Positions 24,734 to 32,860 of a DNA stretch of 64,000 bases are shown here, piece after piece. This DNA is from Falsirhodobacter sp051195255 (lineage in GTDB: Bacteria; Pseudomonadota; Alphaproteobacteria; Rhodobacterales; Rhodobacteraceae), in contig NZ_JBNJLK010000002.1 in NCBI RefSeq assembly GCF_051195255.1, positions 372,001 to 436,000 of the forward strand, in the 5' to 3' direction. Every line of letters starts with the position of its first letter. The stretch's first letter is position 1. The position numbers were made by a program, and so were the translations under genes. The notes below the pieces were generated by a model. The model made no database searches. It was given only the letters and a program-made list of their open reading frames with translations, and was not told the DNA's origin.

Positions 24734-25582
24734 ATGGCACTTCTGGAGATCCGCAACCTCAACGTCCATTTCGCCACCTCCACCGGCACGTTCCACGCCG
24801 TGAAGGGGCTGAACCTGACCGTGCACGAACGCGAGGTTCTGGCGATCGTGGGCGAATCCGGCTCGGGCAAGTCGGTGTCGATGCTGGCGGCGATGGGCCT
24901 TCTGCCCAAAAGCGCCACCGTCACGGCCGACGCGATGACCTTCAACGGCCGCGACCTGCTGGCCATGTCCGACAAGGACCGGCGGGCGATCATCGGGCGC
25001 GACATCTCGATGATCTTCCAGGAGCCGATCGCCTCGCTGAACCCCTGCTTCACGGTGGGCTACCAGATCGAGGAGGTGCTGCGCGCCCATCTGGGCCTGG
25101 GCCGCGCCCAGCGCCGCCAGCGCGCGATCGAGCTGTTCACGGCCGTGGGCATTCCCGATCCGGAAAAGCGTCTCGGCTCCTATCCGCACCAGATGTCGGG
25201 CGGGCAGTGCCAGCGCGTGATGATCGCCATCGCCATCGCCTGCCAGCCGAAGCTCTTGATCGCGGACGAACCGACGACGGCGCTGGACGTGACGATCCAG
25301 AAGCAGATTCTCGATCTGCTGATGAAGCTGCAGGAAGACACCGGCATGGGCATGATCATGATCACCCACGACATGGGCGTCGTGGCCGAAACCGCCGATC
25401 GGGTGATCGTGAAGTACAAGGGCCAGAAGATGGAGGAGGCCGACGTGCTGACCCTGTTCGAGGCCCCCTCGCACCCCTACACCAAGGCGCTTTTGTCGGC
25501 GCTGCCGGAACATGCGACGGGCGACCGTTTGTCCACCGTGTCCGACTTCCTTGATCCCGCCACGCTGGAGGCCGCACGATGA
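24734..25582 (+). CDS. dppD: Dipeptide ABC transporter ATP-binding protein DppD
   Basis: A 282-residue ABC ATPase with Walker A GESGSGKSVS near residues 40-49, Q-loop IFQEP, signature MSGGQCQRV, Walker B LLIADEPTTALD and switch ITHDMGVV. The C-terminal region HPYTKALLSALPE is typical of the oligopeptide ATPase extension. Overlaps dppF by ATGA. DppD and DppF form the ATPase pair of the importer. Confidence 0.92.
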   Translation: MALLEIRNLNVHFATSTGTFHAVKGLNLTVHEREVLAIVGESGSGKSVSMLAAMGLLPKSATVTADAMTFNGRDLLAMSDKDRRAIIGRDISMIFQEPIASLNPCFTVGYQIEEVLRAHLGLGRAQRRQRAIELFTAVGIPDPEKRLGSYPHQMSGGQCQRVMIAIAIACQPKLLIADEPTTALDVTIQKQILDLLMKLQEDTGMGMIMITHDMGVVAETADRVIVKYKGQKMEEADVLTLFEAPSHPYTKALLSALPEHATGDRLSTVSDFLDPATLEAAR

Positions 25583-26418
25583 CCGCCGTTCTGGAAGCCC
25601 GCAACATCACCCGCGATTATGCCACCGCCGGTGGGATGTTCCGCAAGGCGGGAACGGTGCGGGCGCTGAAGGGCATCTCGTTCAAGGTGGAACAGGGCAA
25701 GACGCTGGCCATCGTCGGGGAATCGGGCTGCGGCAAGTCCACGCTGGCCCGCATCCTGACGCTGATCGATCCGCAAAGCGGGGGCGAGTTGCTGATCGAC
25801 GGCGAACAGGTGGCCAGCTGGGCCCTGACGCCCGAACTGCGCCGCAAGGTGCAGATCGTGTTCCAGAACCCTTATGGCAGCCTGAACCCGCGCCAGAAGG
25901 TCGGCGACATGCTGATGGAGCCGCTGATCCTGAACACGAAGGACAGTGCCGCCACCCGCCGCGAAAAGGCGATGGCGATGCTGACCCGCGTGGGCCTGAT
26001 GCCGGAGCACTTCAACCGCTATCCCCACATGTTCTCGGGCGGGCAGCGGCAGCGTCTGGCCATCGCGCGGGCGCTGATGGTGAACCCGCGGCTTCTGGTG
26101 CTGGACGAACCCGTGTCGGCGCTGGACCTGTCGGTGCAGGCGCAGGTGCTGAACCTGCTGGCCGACCTGCAGGATGAATTCGACCTGACCTATGTCTTCA
26201 TCAGCCACGACCTGTCGGTCGTGCGCTACATCGCGGATGAGGTGATGGTGATGTTCAAGGGCGAGGTGGTGGAATACGGCACCCGCGACGCCGTCTTCGA
26301 CGCGCCCAGCCACGATTACACCCGCAAGCTGTTCGCGGCGACGCCCGTCACGGATGTGGAGGCGATCCGCGCGCGGGTGGCGCGTCGGCGGGCGGCGGGG
26401 ATCGGAACCTCCGCCTGA
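25579..26418 (+). CDS. dppF: Dipeptide ABC transporter ATP-binding protein DppF
   Basis: A 279-residue ABC ATPase: Walker A GESGCGKST at residues 47-55, QIVFQNPYGSLNPRQ (the DppF/OppF Q-loop), FSGGQRQRLAIARAL, LVLDEPVSALDLSVQAQ and the C-terminal HDYTRKLFAATP. Last gene of the dpp operon. It lacks the longer C-terminal FeS-linked cysteine cluster seen in some homologues. No terminator is obvious in the 63 bases before the MFS gene, so read-through is possible. Confidence 0.92.
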   Translation: MTAVLEARNITRDYATAGGMFRKAGTVRALKGISFKVEQGKTLAIVGESGCGKSTLARILTLIDPQSGGELLIDGEQVASWALTPELRRKVQIVFQNPYGSLNPRQKVGDMLMEPLILNTKDSAATRREKAMAMLTRVGLMPEHFNRYPHMFSGGQRQRLAIARALMVNPRLLVLDEPVSALDLSVQAQVLNLLADLQDEFDLTYVFISHDLSVVRYIADEVMVMFKGEVVEYGTRDAVFDAPSHDYTRKLFAATPVTDVEAIRARVARRRAAGIGTSA

Positions 26419-26481
26419 CGGGTGGACATGGGAACCTTCCGAGGATAGTTCAGTTCCTATCCAATTCGTGAAGGGTTTCCC

Positions 26482-27657
26482 ATGCGCCACGCCAGCTTGC
26501 GTGCAATGACGGTTTTCGGAACGCTGGCGTCAATTGTCTTCGCCCTTGGCGCCTCCATTCCGACACCGCTTTACGCCACGTACCAGCAACAATTCGCGCT
26601 GGTTCCCTTCCAGATCACGCTGATCTTTGCCATCTACGTGGTGACGTTGCTTCTGGCGCTGCTGACAGGGGGGCGCCTGTCGAACCACCTTGGCCGGAAG
26701 CCCGTGATCGCGGGCGCTCTGATCCTGAACATCGTGGCGCTGCTGCTGTTCCTGCAGGCCGGAAGCTACGAGGGGCTGCTACTGGCCCGCGCCATGCAGG
26801 GGCTCGCCATGGGCATCGCGGTGCCAACCTGTGGGGCAGCCATCGTCGACGCCGATCCCGACCGCGGCCCCGTGCTCAATTCCATCGTGCCGTTCCTTGG
26901 CATGTCCTCGGGGGCGCTGGCCACCGGGCTGCTGGTCGCCTTCGCGCCCATGCCGACCGTTCTGCCCTTCGCCATTGTGGCCGGCCTGTCGCTGATGCTG
27001 CTGGTGGCGCTGATCCGGATGCCGGAAACCAGCCCGCCCAGCCCGGGGGCCTTCGCCTCCATGATCCCCAACCTGGGTGTTCCGGCCGCGGCACGCCCCG
27101 CCTTTGCCCGGCTGGTGCCGCCGGTTCTGACCGGCTGGGCGCTGGGGGGGCTTTACATGTCGCTGATGCCCAACATCCTGCACGAGGCGTTGCACACGAA
27201 GACCCAGCTGATTACCGGCGCGCTGGTTTGCGCGCAGATGGGGGCGGCGGCGGCGGCCGTGCTGTGGGGCCGCACGCGCCCCCCATCCCGCATGATGATG
27301 GCGGGCACCCTGTCGCAGGCGACGGGCATCCCCATGACCCTGATGGGGATCGAGACGGAGCAGGCCGCCATGATCTTCGCCGGAACGCTCGTGTCCGGGG
27401 CGGGGCAGGGGCTGTGCTTCTCCTCCATCCTGCGGCTGCTGCTGCCCTTGGCGCATGGGCATGAACGCGCGGCGATGCTGTCCACGTTCTTCGCGCTCAG
27501 CTACACCGCGTTCGCCTTGCCGGCGGTTCTGGCCGGGGTGGTCGTGCCGCATTTCGGGCTGATCCCGGTGGCGCACGGCTATGGCCTGATCGTTCTGGCC
27601 TGCCTGACGCTGGCTGCGATGGGCCTTTGGCGCGGCACGCCGGCGAAGCGCTGTTGA
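26482..27657 (+). CDS. MFS transporter (drug/solute efflux type)
   Basis: A 391-residue membrane protein with 12 hydrophobic segments. The loop 2-3 signature is GGRLSNHLGRKPVI near residue 68, and helix 4 begins LLLARAMQGLAMGIAVPTCGAAIVD. This is the multidrug/sugar efflux type of major facilitator, but the substrate cannot be read. GAAGGG precedes the ATG. Its TGA stop is embedded in the TTGACA of the rpsD promoter, so the two genes are packed as tightly as possible without sharing a transcript start. Confidence 0.82.
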   Translation: MRHASLRAMTVFGTLASIVFALGASIPTPLYATYQQQFALVPFQITLIFAIYVVTLLLALLTGGRLSNHLGRKPVIAGALILNIVALLLFLQAGSYEGLLLARAMQGLAMGIAVPTCGAAIVDADPDRGPVLNSIVPFLGMSSGALATGLLVAFAPMPTVLPFAIVAGLSLMLLVALIRMPETSPPSPGAFASMIPNLGVPAAARPAFARLVPPVLTGWALGGLYMSLMPNILHEALHTKTQLITGALVCAQMGAAAAAVLWGRTRPPSRMMMAGTLSQATGIPMTLMGIETEQAAMIFAGTLVSGAGQGLCFSSILRLLLPLAHGHERAAMLSTFFALSYTAFALPAVLAGVVVPHFGLIPVAHGYGLIVLACLTLAAMGLWRGTPAKRC

Positions 27658-27681
27658 CACCGGGACGCGCGCCTGTATAAG
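27654..27681 (+). promoter_or_regulatory. rpsD promoter
   Basis: Consensus TTGACA at 27654-27659 and TATAAG at 27676-27681 are separated by 16 bases. The -35 contains the stop codon of the MFS gene. Transcription would start near 27688, giving a leader of about 125 bases. Confidence 0.7.
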
Positions 27682-27686
27682 CGCGC

Positions 27687-27812
27687 GATCCGCCCCCAAG
27701 GCGGTTTTCATTGGTGTTGGTGGCCCCCGCAAGGGGATGACCTGTCGCCCCTGCGGTTTTCGGATCCGGGGGAAAGGACAACGCCCTTCACGCATATCGA
27801 AGGAGATCAGCG
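27687..27812 (+). promoter_or_regulatory. Structured 5' leader of rpsD, possible attenuator
   Basis: Within 25 bases of the probable start, CCGCC (27690-27694) pairs with GGCGG (27700-27704) and is followed by TTTT, a short terminator-like hairpin. Next is CCCC-GCAA-GGGG (27725-27736), a GNRA-type tetraloop hairpin. GATCCG at 27687-27692 can alternatively pair with CGGATC at 27761-27766, which would undo the first hairpin. This resembles a leader with alternative folds. Autoregulation by S4 is a possibility, not shown. Confidence 0.4.
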
Positions 27813-28433
27813 GTGACCAAACGCACCTCTGCCAAGTACAAACTCGACCGCCGCATGGGCGAAAACATCTGGGGCCGTCCGAAGTCCCCGGTGAACAAGC
27901 GCGAATACGGCCCCGGCCAGCACGGCCAGCGCCGCAAGAACAAGCTGTCGGACTTCGGCACGCAGCTGCGCGCGAAGCAGAAACTCAAGGGCTACTACGG
28001 CGATCTGACGGAAAAGCAATTCCGCCGCATCTACGCCGAGGCCGAGCGTCTGAAGGGTGACACCGGCGAGATGCTGGTCGGCCTTCTGGAGCGTCGCCTG
28101 GACGCCGTCGTCTACCGCGCGAAGTTCGTCCCGACCATCTGGGCCGCCCGCCAGTTCGTGAACCACGGCCACGTGACCGTGAACGGCAAGCGCGTGAACA
28201 TCGCCTCCTTCCGCGTCCGCGAAGGCGACGTGGTCGAGGTCAAGCAGTCCTCGAAGCAACTGGCCATCGTGCTGGAAGCCGTGTCGCTGGCCGAGCGTGA
28301 CGTTCCCGACTACATCGAGGTCGACAACTCCAAGCTGACCGCGACCTTCACGCGCACGCCGGGCCTGTCCGACGTTCCGTACCCGGTCGTCATGGAGCCG
28401 AACCTGGTCGTCGAATTCTACGCGCAGAACTGA
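27813..28433 (+). CDS. rpsD: 30S ribosomal protein S4
   Basis: A 206-residue primary 16S rRNA-binding protein. Family marks are RTSAKYKLDRRMGENIWGRP, YGPGQHGQRRKNKLSDFG, QLRAKQKLKGYYG and the S4 RNA-binding domain (ERRLDAVVYRAKFVPTIWAARQFVNHGHVTVNGKRVNI), ending VEFYAQN. The start is GTG at 27813 with a strong AAGGAG 7 bases ahead. It is monocistronic: own promoter, long leader and a strong terminator. Confidence 0.97.
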   Translation: MTKRTSAKYKLDRRMGENIWGRPKSPVNKREYGPGQHGQRRKNKLSDFGTQLRAKQKLKGYYGDLTEKQFRRIYAEAERLKGDTGEMLVGLLERRLDAVVYRAKFVPTIWAARQFVNHGHVTVNGKRVNIASFRVREGDVVEVKQSSKQLAIVLEAVSLAERDVPDYIEVDNSKLTATFTRTPGLSDVPYPVVMEPNLVVEFYAQN

Positions 28434-28454
28434 TCCTTTTCAGATCTGCTTCAG

Positions 28455-28487
28455 GGCCGCTGCGGGAATCCCCGCGGCGGCCTTTTT
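28455..28487 (+). terminator. Rho-independent terminator after rpsD
   Basis: GGCCGCTGCGGG pairs with CCCGCGGCGGCC (12 pairs, one T-G wobble) around an AATC loop and is followed by five T. It lies about 20 bases after the rpsD stop. Confidence 0.85.
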
Positions 28488-28547
28488 CATGGGCCGGGGT
28501 GGCCGGAAGGCCGCACTGTCCCGGCCCAAGCCCCCGTTGCCACGTTT

Positions 28548-28594
28548 CCTCTGGTCAGGGCTTATGGGCGTCGCTAGAACCCGAGGACCAGAGG
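28548..28594 (+). promoter_or_regulatory. Inverted repeat overlapping the hisC ribosome-binding site
   Basis: CCTCTGGTC (28548-28556) and GACCAGAGG (28586-28594) are perfect complements 29 bases apart. The right arm contains the AGAGGGG Shine-Dalgarno of hisC. TTGCCA at 28537 with CTTATG at 28561 could be a weak promoter (spacer 18). If transcription begins upstream the repeat can hide the ribosome site; if it begins between the arms the repeat would be a DNA operator. Confidence 0.4.
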
Positions 28595-28604
28595 GGACAC
28601 GACC

Positions 28605-29690
28605 ATGACCAACGCCATCCGTCCGCAGCCCGGAATCCTTGACATCGCCTTGTATGAAGGCGGAAAAAGTCATGTGTCGGGCGTGGCGAACGCGCTGAAG
28701 CTGTCCTCCAACGAAAACCCGGCCGGGCCGTCCGAGCGTGCGCGCGAGGCGTTCCTGCGCACCGTCCACACGCTCCACCGCTATCCCGGCACCGATCACG
28801 CCGCCCTGCGCCAGGCGATCGGAGAAGTGCACGGGCTGGATCCGGACCGCGTGATCTGCGGCGTCGGCTCGGACGAGATCATCACCTTCCTGTGCCAGGC
28901 CTATGCCGGGCCGGGGGACGAGGTGGTGTTCACCGAACACGGCTTCCTGATGTACCGCATCTCGGCCCTTGCCGTCGGCGCCACGCCGGTGGAAGTGCCG
29001 GAGCGGGAGCGCACCACGGATGTGGACGCGCTGCTGGCGGCCTGCACGCCGAACACGAAGCTGGTCTTCATCGCCAACCCCAACAACCCGACCGGGACGA
29101 TGATCTCCTCGGCCGAGGTGTCGCGTCTGGCGGCAGGCCTGCCGCCGCAGGCGATCCTGGTGCTGGACGGGGCCTATGCCGAATACGTGCAAGGCTATGA
29201 CGCCGGCCTGAACCTGATCGAGGCGCGGGCCAACGTCGTCATGACGCGGACCTTCTCCAAGATCTACGGTCTGGGCGGGCTGCGCGTGGGCTGGGGTTAC
29301 GGCCCGAAAGCCATCATCGACGTGCTGAACCGCATCCGCGGCCCCTTCAACCTGTCCACCACCCAGCAGGAGGTGGCCGAGGCCGCCGTGCGCGACCAGG
29401 ACTGGGTCACCCGCTGCCGTCAAGAAAACGCCCGCTGGCGCGTCTGGCTGGCCGAGGCGCTGGCCGAACTGGGCGTGCCCTCGGACACGTCCACCGCGAA
29501 CTTCATCCTCGCCCGTTTCGCCGATGCCGACGAGGCGGAGGCCTGCGACAAGTTCATGCAAAGCCAGGGGCTGATCGTGCGGCGCGTGGGCAGCTACAAG
29601 CTGCCGCATTGCCTGCGCATCACCGTCGGGGACGAGGCGTCCTGCCGCCGCGTCGCCCATGCGATCGCGCAGTTCAAGGGCCTTCGCTGA
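28605..29690 (+). CDS. hisC: Histidinol-phosphate / aromatic aminotransferase
   Basis: A 361-residue PLP-dependent class I/II aminotransferase of the HisC type. LKLSSNENPAGPS is the N-terminal substrate region, IANPNNPTGT the cofactor-binding block and FSKIYGLGGLRVGW carries the PLP lysine at residue 219. The ORF overlaps tyrA by TGATG, and in alphaproteobacteria such hisC-tyrA pairs make tyrosine and phenylalanine: the aminotransferase can act on aromatic keto acids or prephenate as well as on histidinol phosphate. Which substrate dominates cannot be told. AGAGGGG precedes the ATG. Confidence 0.88.
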   Translation: MTNAIRPQPGILDIALYEGGKSHVSGVANALKLSSNENPAGPSERAREAFLRTVHTLHRYPGTDHAALRQAIGEVHGLDPDRVICGVGSDEIITFLCQAYAGPGDEVVFTEHGFLMYRISALAVGATPVEVPERERTTDVDALLAACTPNTKLVFIANPNNPTGTMISSAEVSRLAAGLPPQAILVLDGAYAEYVQGYDAGLNLIEARANVVMTRTFSKIYGLGGLRVGWGYGPKAIIDVLNRIRGPFNLSTTQQEVAEAAVRDQDWVTRCRQENARWRVWLAEALAELGVPSDTSTANFILARFADADEAEACDKFMQSQGLIVRRVGSYKLPHCLRITVGDEASCRRVAHAIAQFKGLR

Positions 29691-30598
29691 TGATCTACGA
29701 GCGTGTGGCGCTGCTGGGGCTGGGGCTCATCGCCTCCTCCATGGGGCATGCCATGAAGGCGGCGGGGCTGGCCGGAGAGATCACGGGCTATGCCCGCAGC
29801 GCCGCCACCCGCGACGCCGCGCGCGAGGTCGGGTTCTGCGACCACGTCTATGACACGGCGGCCGAGGCCGTGGCCGGGGCCGATCTGGTCGTGCTGGCGG
29901 TGCCGGTCGGCGCGATGGGGGAACTGGCCGCCGCCATTGCCCCCCATCTGAAGCCGGGCGCGACCGTGACGGATGTGGGTTCGGTCAAGATGGCCGTGAT
30001 CGACGCAGTGGGCCCACACATCCCCAAGGGCGTGCATTTCATTCCCGGGCATCCGCTGGCGGGGACCGAACATTCGGGCCCGCGTTCGGGCTTTGCCACG
30101 CTGTTCACCAACCGCTGGTGCCTGCTGATCGACGATCACGCGGCCCCCGAACCCATGGCCCGCCTGCGCGCGCTGTGGGAAGGGATGGGCGCGAACGTGG
30201 ACGTCATGGACGCCGCGCATCACGACGTGGTTCTGGCCGTGGTGTCCCACACGCCGCACCTGATCGCCTATACGATGGTGGGCGTGGCCGAACACGTGCG
30301 CCGGGTGTCGGACAGCGAGATCATCAAATATTCCGCTTCGGGCTTTCGGGACTTCACCCGGATCGCGGCCAGCGACCCCACCATGTGGCGCGACATCTTC
30401 CTGACCAACAAGGACGCGGTTCTGGACATCCTCGGCCGCTTCTCCGAAGAGCTGTTCGCCCTGCAGCGCGCCATCCGGACCGAGGATGGCGAGCATCTGC
30501 ACGAATATTTCACCCGCACGCGCGCCATCCGCCGATCGATCATCGATGCGGGGCAGGACACCTCCGCCCCCGATTTCGGTCGCGCGGTGGCCAAGTAG
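29690..30598 (+). CDS. tyrA: Prephenate/arogenate dehydrogenase
   Basis: A 302-residue NAD(P)-dependent enzyme of tyrosine synthesis. The Rossmann loop is LLGLGLIASSMGHAM at residues 8-22, followed by DLVVLAVPVGAM, VTDVGSVK, HFIPGHPLAGTEHSGP (with the catalytic histidine) and VVSHTPHLIAYTMV. There is no chorismate mutase or ACT domain, so it is the monofunctional cyclohexadienyl type. It is coupled to hisC by TGATG, and stops one base before the start of the extensin-like gene. Confidence 0.9.
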   Translation: MIYERVALLGLGLIASSMGHAMKAAGLAGEITGYARSAATRDAAREVGFCDHVYDTAAEAVAGADLVVLAVPVGAMGELAAAIAPHLKPGATVTDVGSVKMAVIDAVGPHIPKGVHFIPGHPLAGTEHSGPRSGFATLFTNRWCLLIDDHAAPEPMARLRALWEGMGANVDVMDAAHHDVVLAVVSHTPHLIAYTMVGVAEHVRRVSDSEIIKYSASGFRDFTRIAASDPTMWRDIFLTNKDAVLDILGRFSEELFALQRAIRTEDGEHLHEYFTRTRAIRRSIIDAGQDTSAPDFGRAVAK

Positions 30599-30599
30599 C

Positions 30600-31313
30600 A
30601 TGCGGCGCCTGGCACTGGTCGCCTGCCTGCTGGCGGCCGGACCCGTCTGGGCGGCGCCCGAAAGCTCCCCCCGTCCCATCGGGCGGCCGGTCGCGGCGCC
30701 CGTCACCCTTGATTATTCGCTGCGCCCCATGCCGCGGCCGACCTCCACGCCGAAGCTGGTCCTGCCCCCGGCGGTGGTTTCGCCGCCCAAACCGGCGACG
30801 GGGGCCTTGTGCGGGGTGGCGGGGCTGGTCGGCAAGCCGCTGACCCCAGTGACTTCCGACATCGACGGCTGCGGGATCGAGGAGCCGGTCCAGCTCGCTT
30901 CCGTTCAGGAGATACCGCTGTCGATGCCGTTGGTGCTGGACTGTTCCATCGCGAAGGCGATGAACCTCTGGGTACAAACCGTGCTTCAGCCCGGCTTCGA
31001 CCAGCGCATCCGGCGGATCGACGTGGCGGGCGGGTATGTCTGCCGGGGACGCAACAACGTGAAGGGCGCCAAGGTCAGCGAACACGGGCGGGGCAGGGCG
31101 ATCGATGTCAGCGGCCTGACCTTCACGGACGGCCACAGCATCACCGTGGCGGCGGATTGGAACAAGGGCGCCGATGGCCAGCGGATGGCCCGCAGCTATG
31201 ACAAGGGCTGCGGGATCTTCGGCACCACGCTCGGCCCGGGCTCCGACGGCTATCACGAGGATCACATGCATTTCGACATGCCCTCGAACCGCCGAAGCCC
31301 TTACTGCCATTAA
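30600..31313 (+). CDS. Extensin-like C-terminal domain protein (M15/LAS-type peptidase fold)
   Basis: A 237-residue exported protein. A signal peptide (MRRLALVACLLAAGPVWA) is followed by a proline-rich linker to about residue 68 and then the Extensin-like_C domain with five cysteines (CGVAG, DGCGIEE, LDCSIA, YVCRGR, KGCGIFG). The zinc site of LAS-type peptidases is visible as SEHGRGRAIDVSG (H162, D169) and HEDHMHFD (H222, H224). A D,D- or L,D-carboxypeptidase acting on peptidoglycan is likely, although this family is poorly tested. One base after tyrA, so possibly co-transcribed. Its TAA stop overlaps the facing gene by TTAA. Confidence 0.78.
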   Translation: MRRLALVACLLAAGPVWAAPESSPRPIGRPVAAPVTLDYSLRPMPRPTSTPKLVLPPAVVSPPKPATGALCGVAGLVGKPLTPVTSDIDGCGIEEPVQLASVQEIPLSMPLVLDCSIAKAMNLWVQTVLQPGFDQRIRRIDVAGGYVCRGRNNVKGAKVSEHGRGRAIDVSGLTFTDGHSITVAADWNKGADGQRMARSYDKGCGIFGTTLGPGSDGYHEDHMHFDMPSNRRSPYCH

Positions 31314-32860
31314 CGCTCGGTCAGCTTCAGCTCGATCCGGCGATTCTGGGCGCGGGCGTCGGGGGTGTCCCCTTCGGCCACCGGCTGGTATTGCCCGAAG
31401 CCCGTGGCCGCCAGATGTTCGGGCGGGAAGCCAAGGCCATCCTGCAGGAAGCGCACCACGGACAGGGCGCGGGCCTGGCTCAGCTCCCAGTTGTCGCGGA
31501 ACTGGCCGGTGCCGGACAAGGACAGGTTGTCGGTGAAGCCGTCGACGCGCAGGATCCAGTCCAGTTCGGCGGGGATCTGGGCCGCGATGTCGCGCAGGCT
31601 GACGGCCACATCCGCGATCTGGGTGCGCCCTTCGTCCGACAGGTCGGCCGAGCCCACGTTGAACAGCACCTCCGAGGAGAAGACGAAGCGGTCGCCCACG
31701 ATGCGCACGCCTTCGCGCCCTTGAAGGATCTGGCTGAGCTGGCCGAAGAACTCGGACCGGTAGCGGGCCAGCTGCTCGGCCTCGGACGCGAGGCGCTTGC
31801 GTTCCGCCTCTTCCAGCTCCGCTCGGCGGCGCTGTTCTTCGGCGGCGCGGGCAAGGGCGACGTTCAGCTTGCCGCCCAGATCGTCGATCTGCGCCTGCTG
31901 GGCGTCGCCCGTGGCGTCCTGCACGTTCAGCGTCCGTTGCAGCGCTGAAAGCTGGGCGCGCAGTTCGGCCACCTGCGCGTTCAGTGCGGCGGTCTGCTTT
32001 TCGGCCTCCGTCGCCTTGACGCGTTCGCTGGCCAGCACCGCCTCGGCTGTGGCGAGGGCCGTGGCGCGTTCGTCGGCGGTCTGGGTGGCGCTGGCTTGGG
32101 CGGCGGCCAGAAGGGTCAGCGTTTCCTCGGCCTTGCGGCGCTGTTCTTCCAGATTCAGGCTCATCGCCGTCAGCTCGGCCTGACCTTCCTGAAGGCGGGC
32201 GCGCAGGGCTTCGGCGGCGGCGCCGTCCACGATCTGCTGCTGCTCCGCCTCGGTCAGGGCGGCTTGCGCGGCGGTGGCGGCCTGTTCTCCGGCCACGGCG
32301 CGCGATTGCAGGTCAGCGACCATCGCCTCGATCGCCTCGCGCCGCGCGGCGGCCAGACGGGCCTGTTCGGCCTGCGCGTCCACCTCGGACCGCGCGGTGG
32401 CGAGGGCGAGGTTCAGCTGCTCCTCCCGGCTCAGCGCCTCGTCGCGGGCCTTGGCAAGATCGGTGTTCTGCGCCTGAAGATCCGTGCGCGACGCGATGAG
32501 GGAGGCGACCTGATCCTCGAAGGTGGCGATGCGGGAGGTGGCGTCGTCCAGCTGCCCCGTCAGGGTGGCGGCCAGCTGCGCCTGACGTTCCGCCTCGCTT
32601 TGCGCGTCGGACAACTGGCCGGTCAGCTCCGCGCCCCGGCGCTGTTCCAGCCCCAGCCGTTCGGACAGGACCGTCATCTCATCCGTCAGCCGGTCGAGTT
32701 CGGACCCTTGGCTCGTGATGGTGTCGCGCAGCACCGATTGCACGACCAGGAAGATCGTCAGCACGAACATCAGCACCAGCAGCAGCGCGGTCATGGCGTC
32801 CACAAAGCCGGGCCAGATCTGGGATTCGCGCGGGCGTCCGCCGCGGCGGGACAGGGCCAT
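31310..32860 (-). CDS. MotB-like protein: one TM, long coiled coil, OmpA peptidoglycan-binding domain
   Basis: A 516-residue protein. A short basic N-terminus leads to one membrane helix (about residues 17-42, PGFVDAMTALLLVLMFVLTIFLVV) with an aspartate at residue 21, the position of the proton-carrying Asp of MotB. Then comes about 330 residues of charged alanine-rich coiled coil (residues 48-380) and an OmpA-like domain (VLFNVGSADLSDEGR, VDGFTDNLSL, WELSQARALSVVRFL, ending AQNRRIEL). The stator-like layout with a very long periplasmic stalk differs from flagellar MotB. It starts at the same base where the MotA-like gene ends, so the two make one complex. Function unknown. Confidence 0.82.
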   Translation of the reverse strand: MALSRRGGRPRESQIWPGFVDAMTALLLVLMFVLTIFLVVQSVLRDTITSQGSELDRLTDEMTVLSERLGLEQRRGAELTGQLSDAQSEAERQAQLAATLTGQLDDATSRIATFEDQVASLIASRTDLQAQNTDLAKARDEALSREEQLNLALATARSEVDAQAEQARLAAARREAIEAMVADLQSRAVAGEQAATAAQAALTEAEQQQIVDGAAAEALRARLQEGQAELTAMSLNLEEQRRKAEETLTLLAAAQASATQTADERATALATAEAVLASERVKATEAEKQTAALNAQVAELRAQLSALQRTLNVQDATGDAQQAQIDDLGGKLNVALARAAEEQRRRAELEEAERKRLASEAEQLARYRSEFFGQLSQILQGREGVRIVGDRFVFSSEVLFNVGSADLSDEGRTQIADVAVSLRDIAAQIPAELDWILRVDGFTDNLSLSGTGQFRDNWELSQARALSVVRFLQDGLGFPPEHLAATGFGQYQPVAEGDTPDARAQNRRIELKLTER

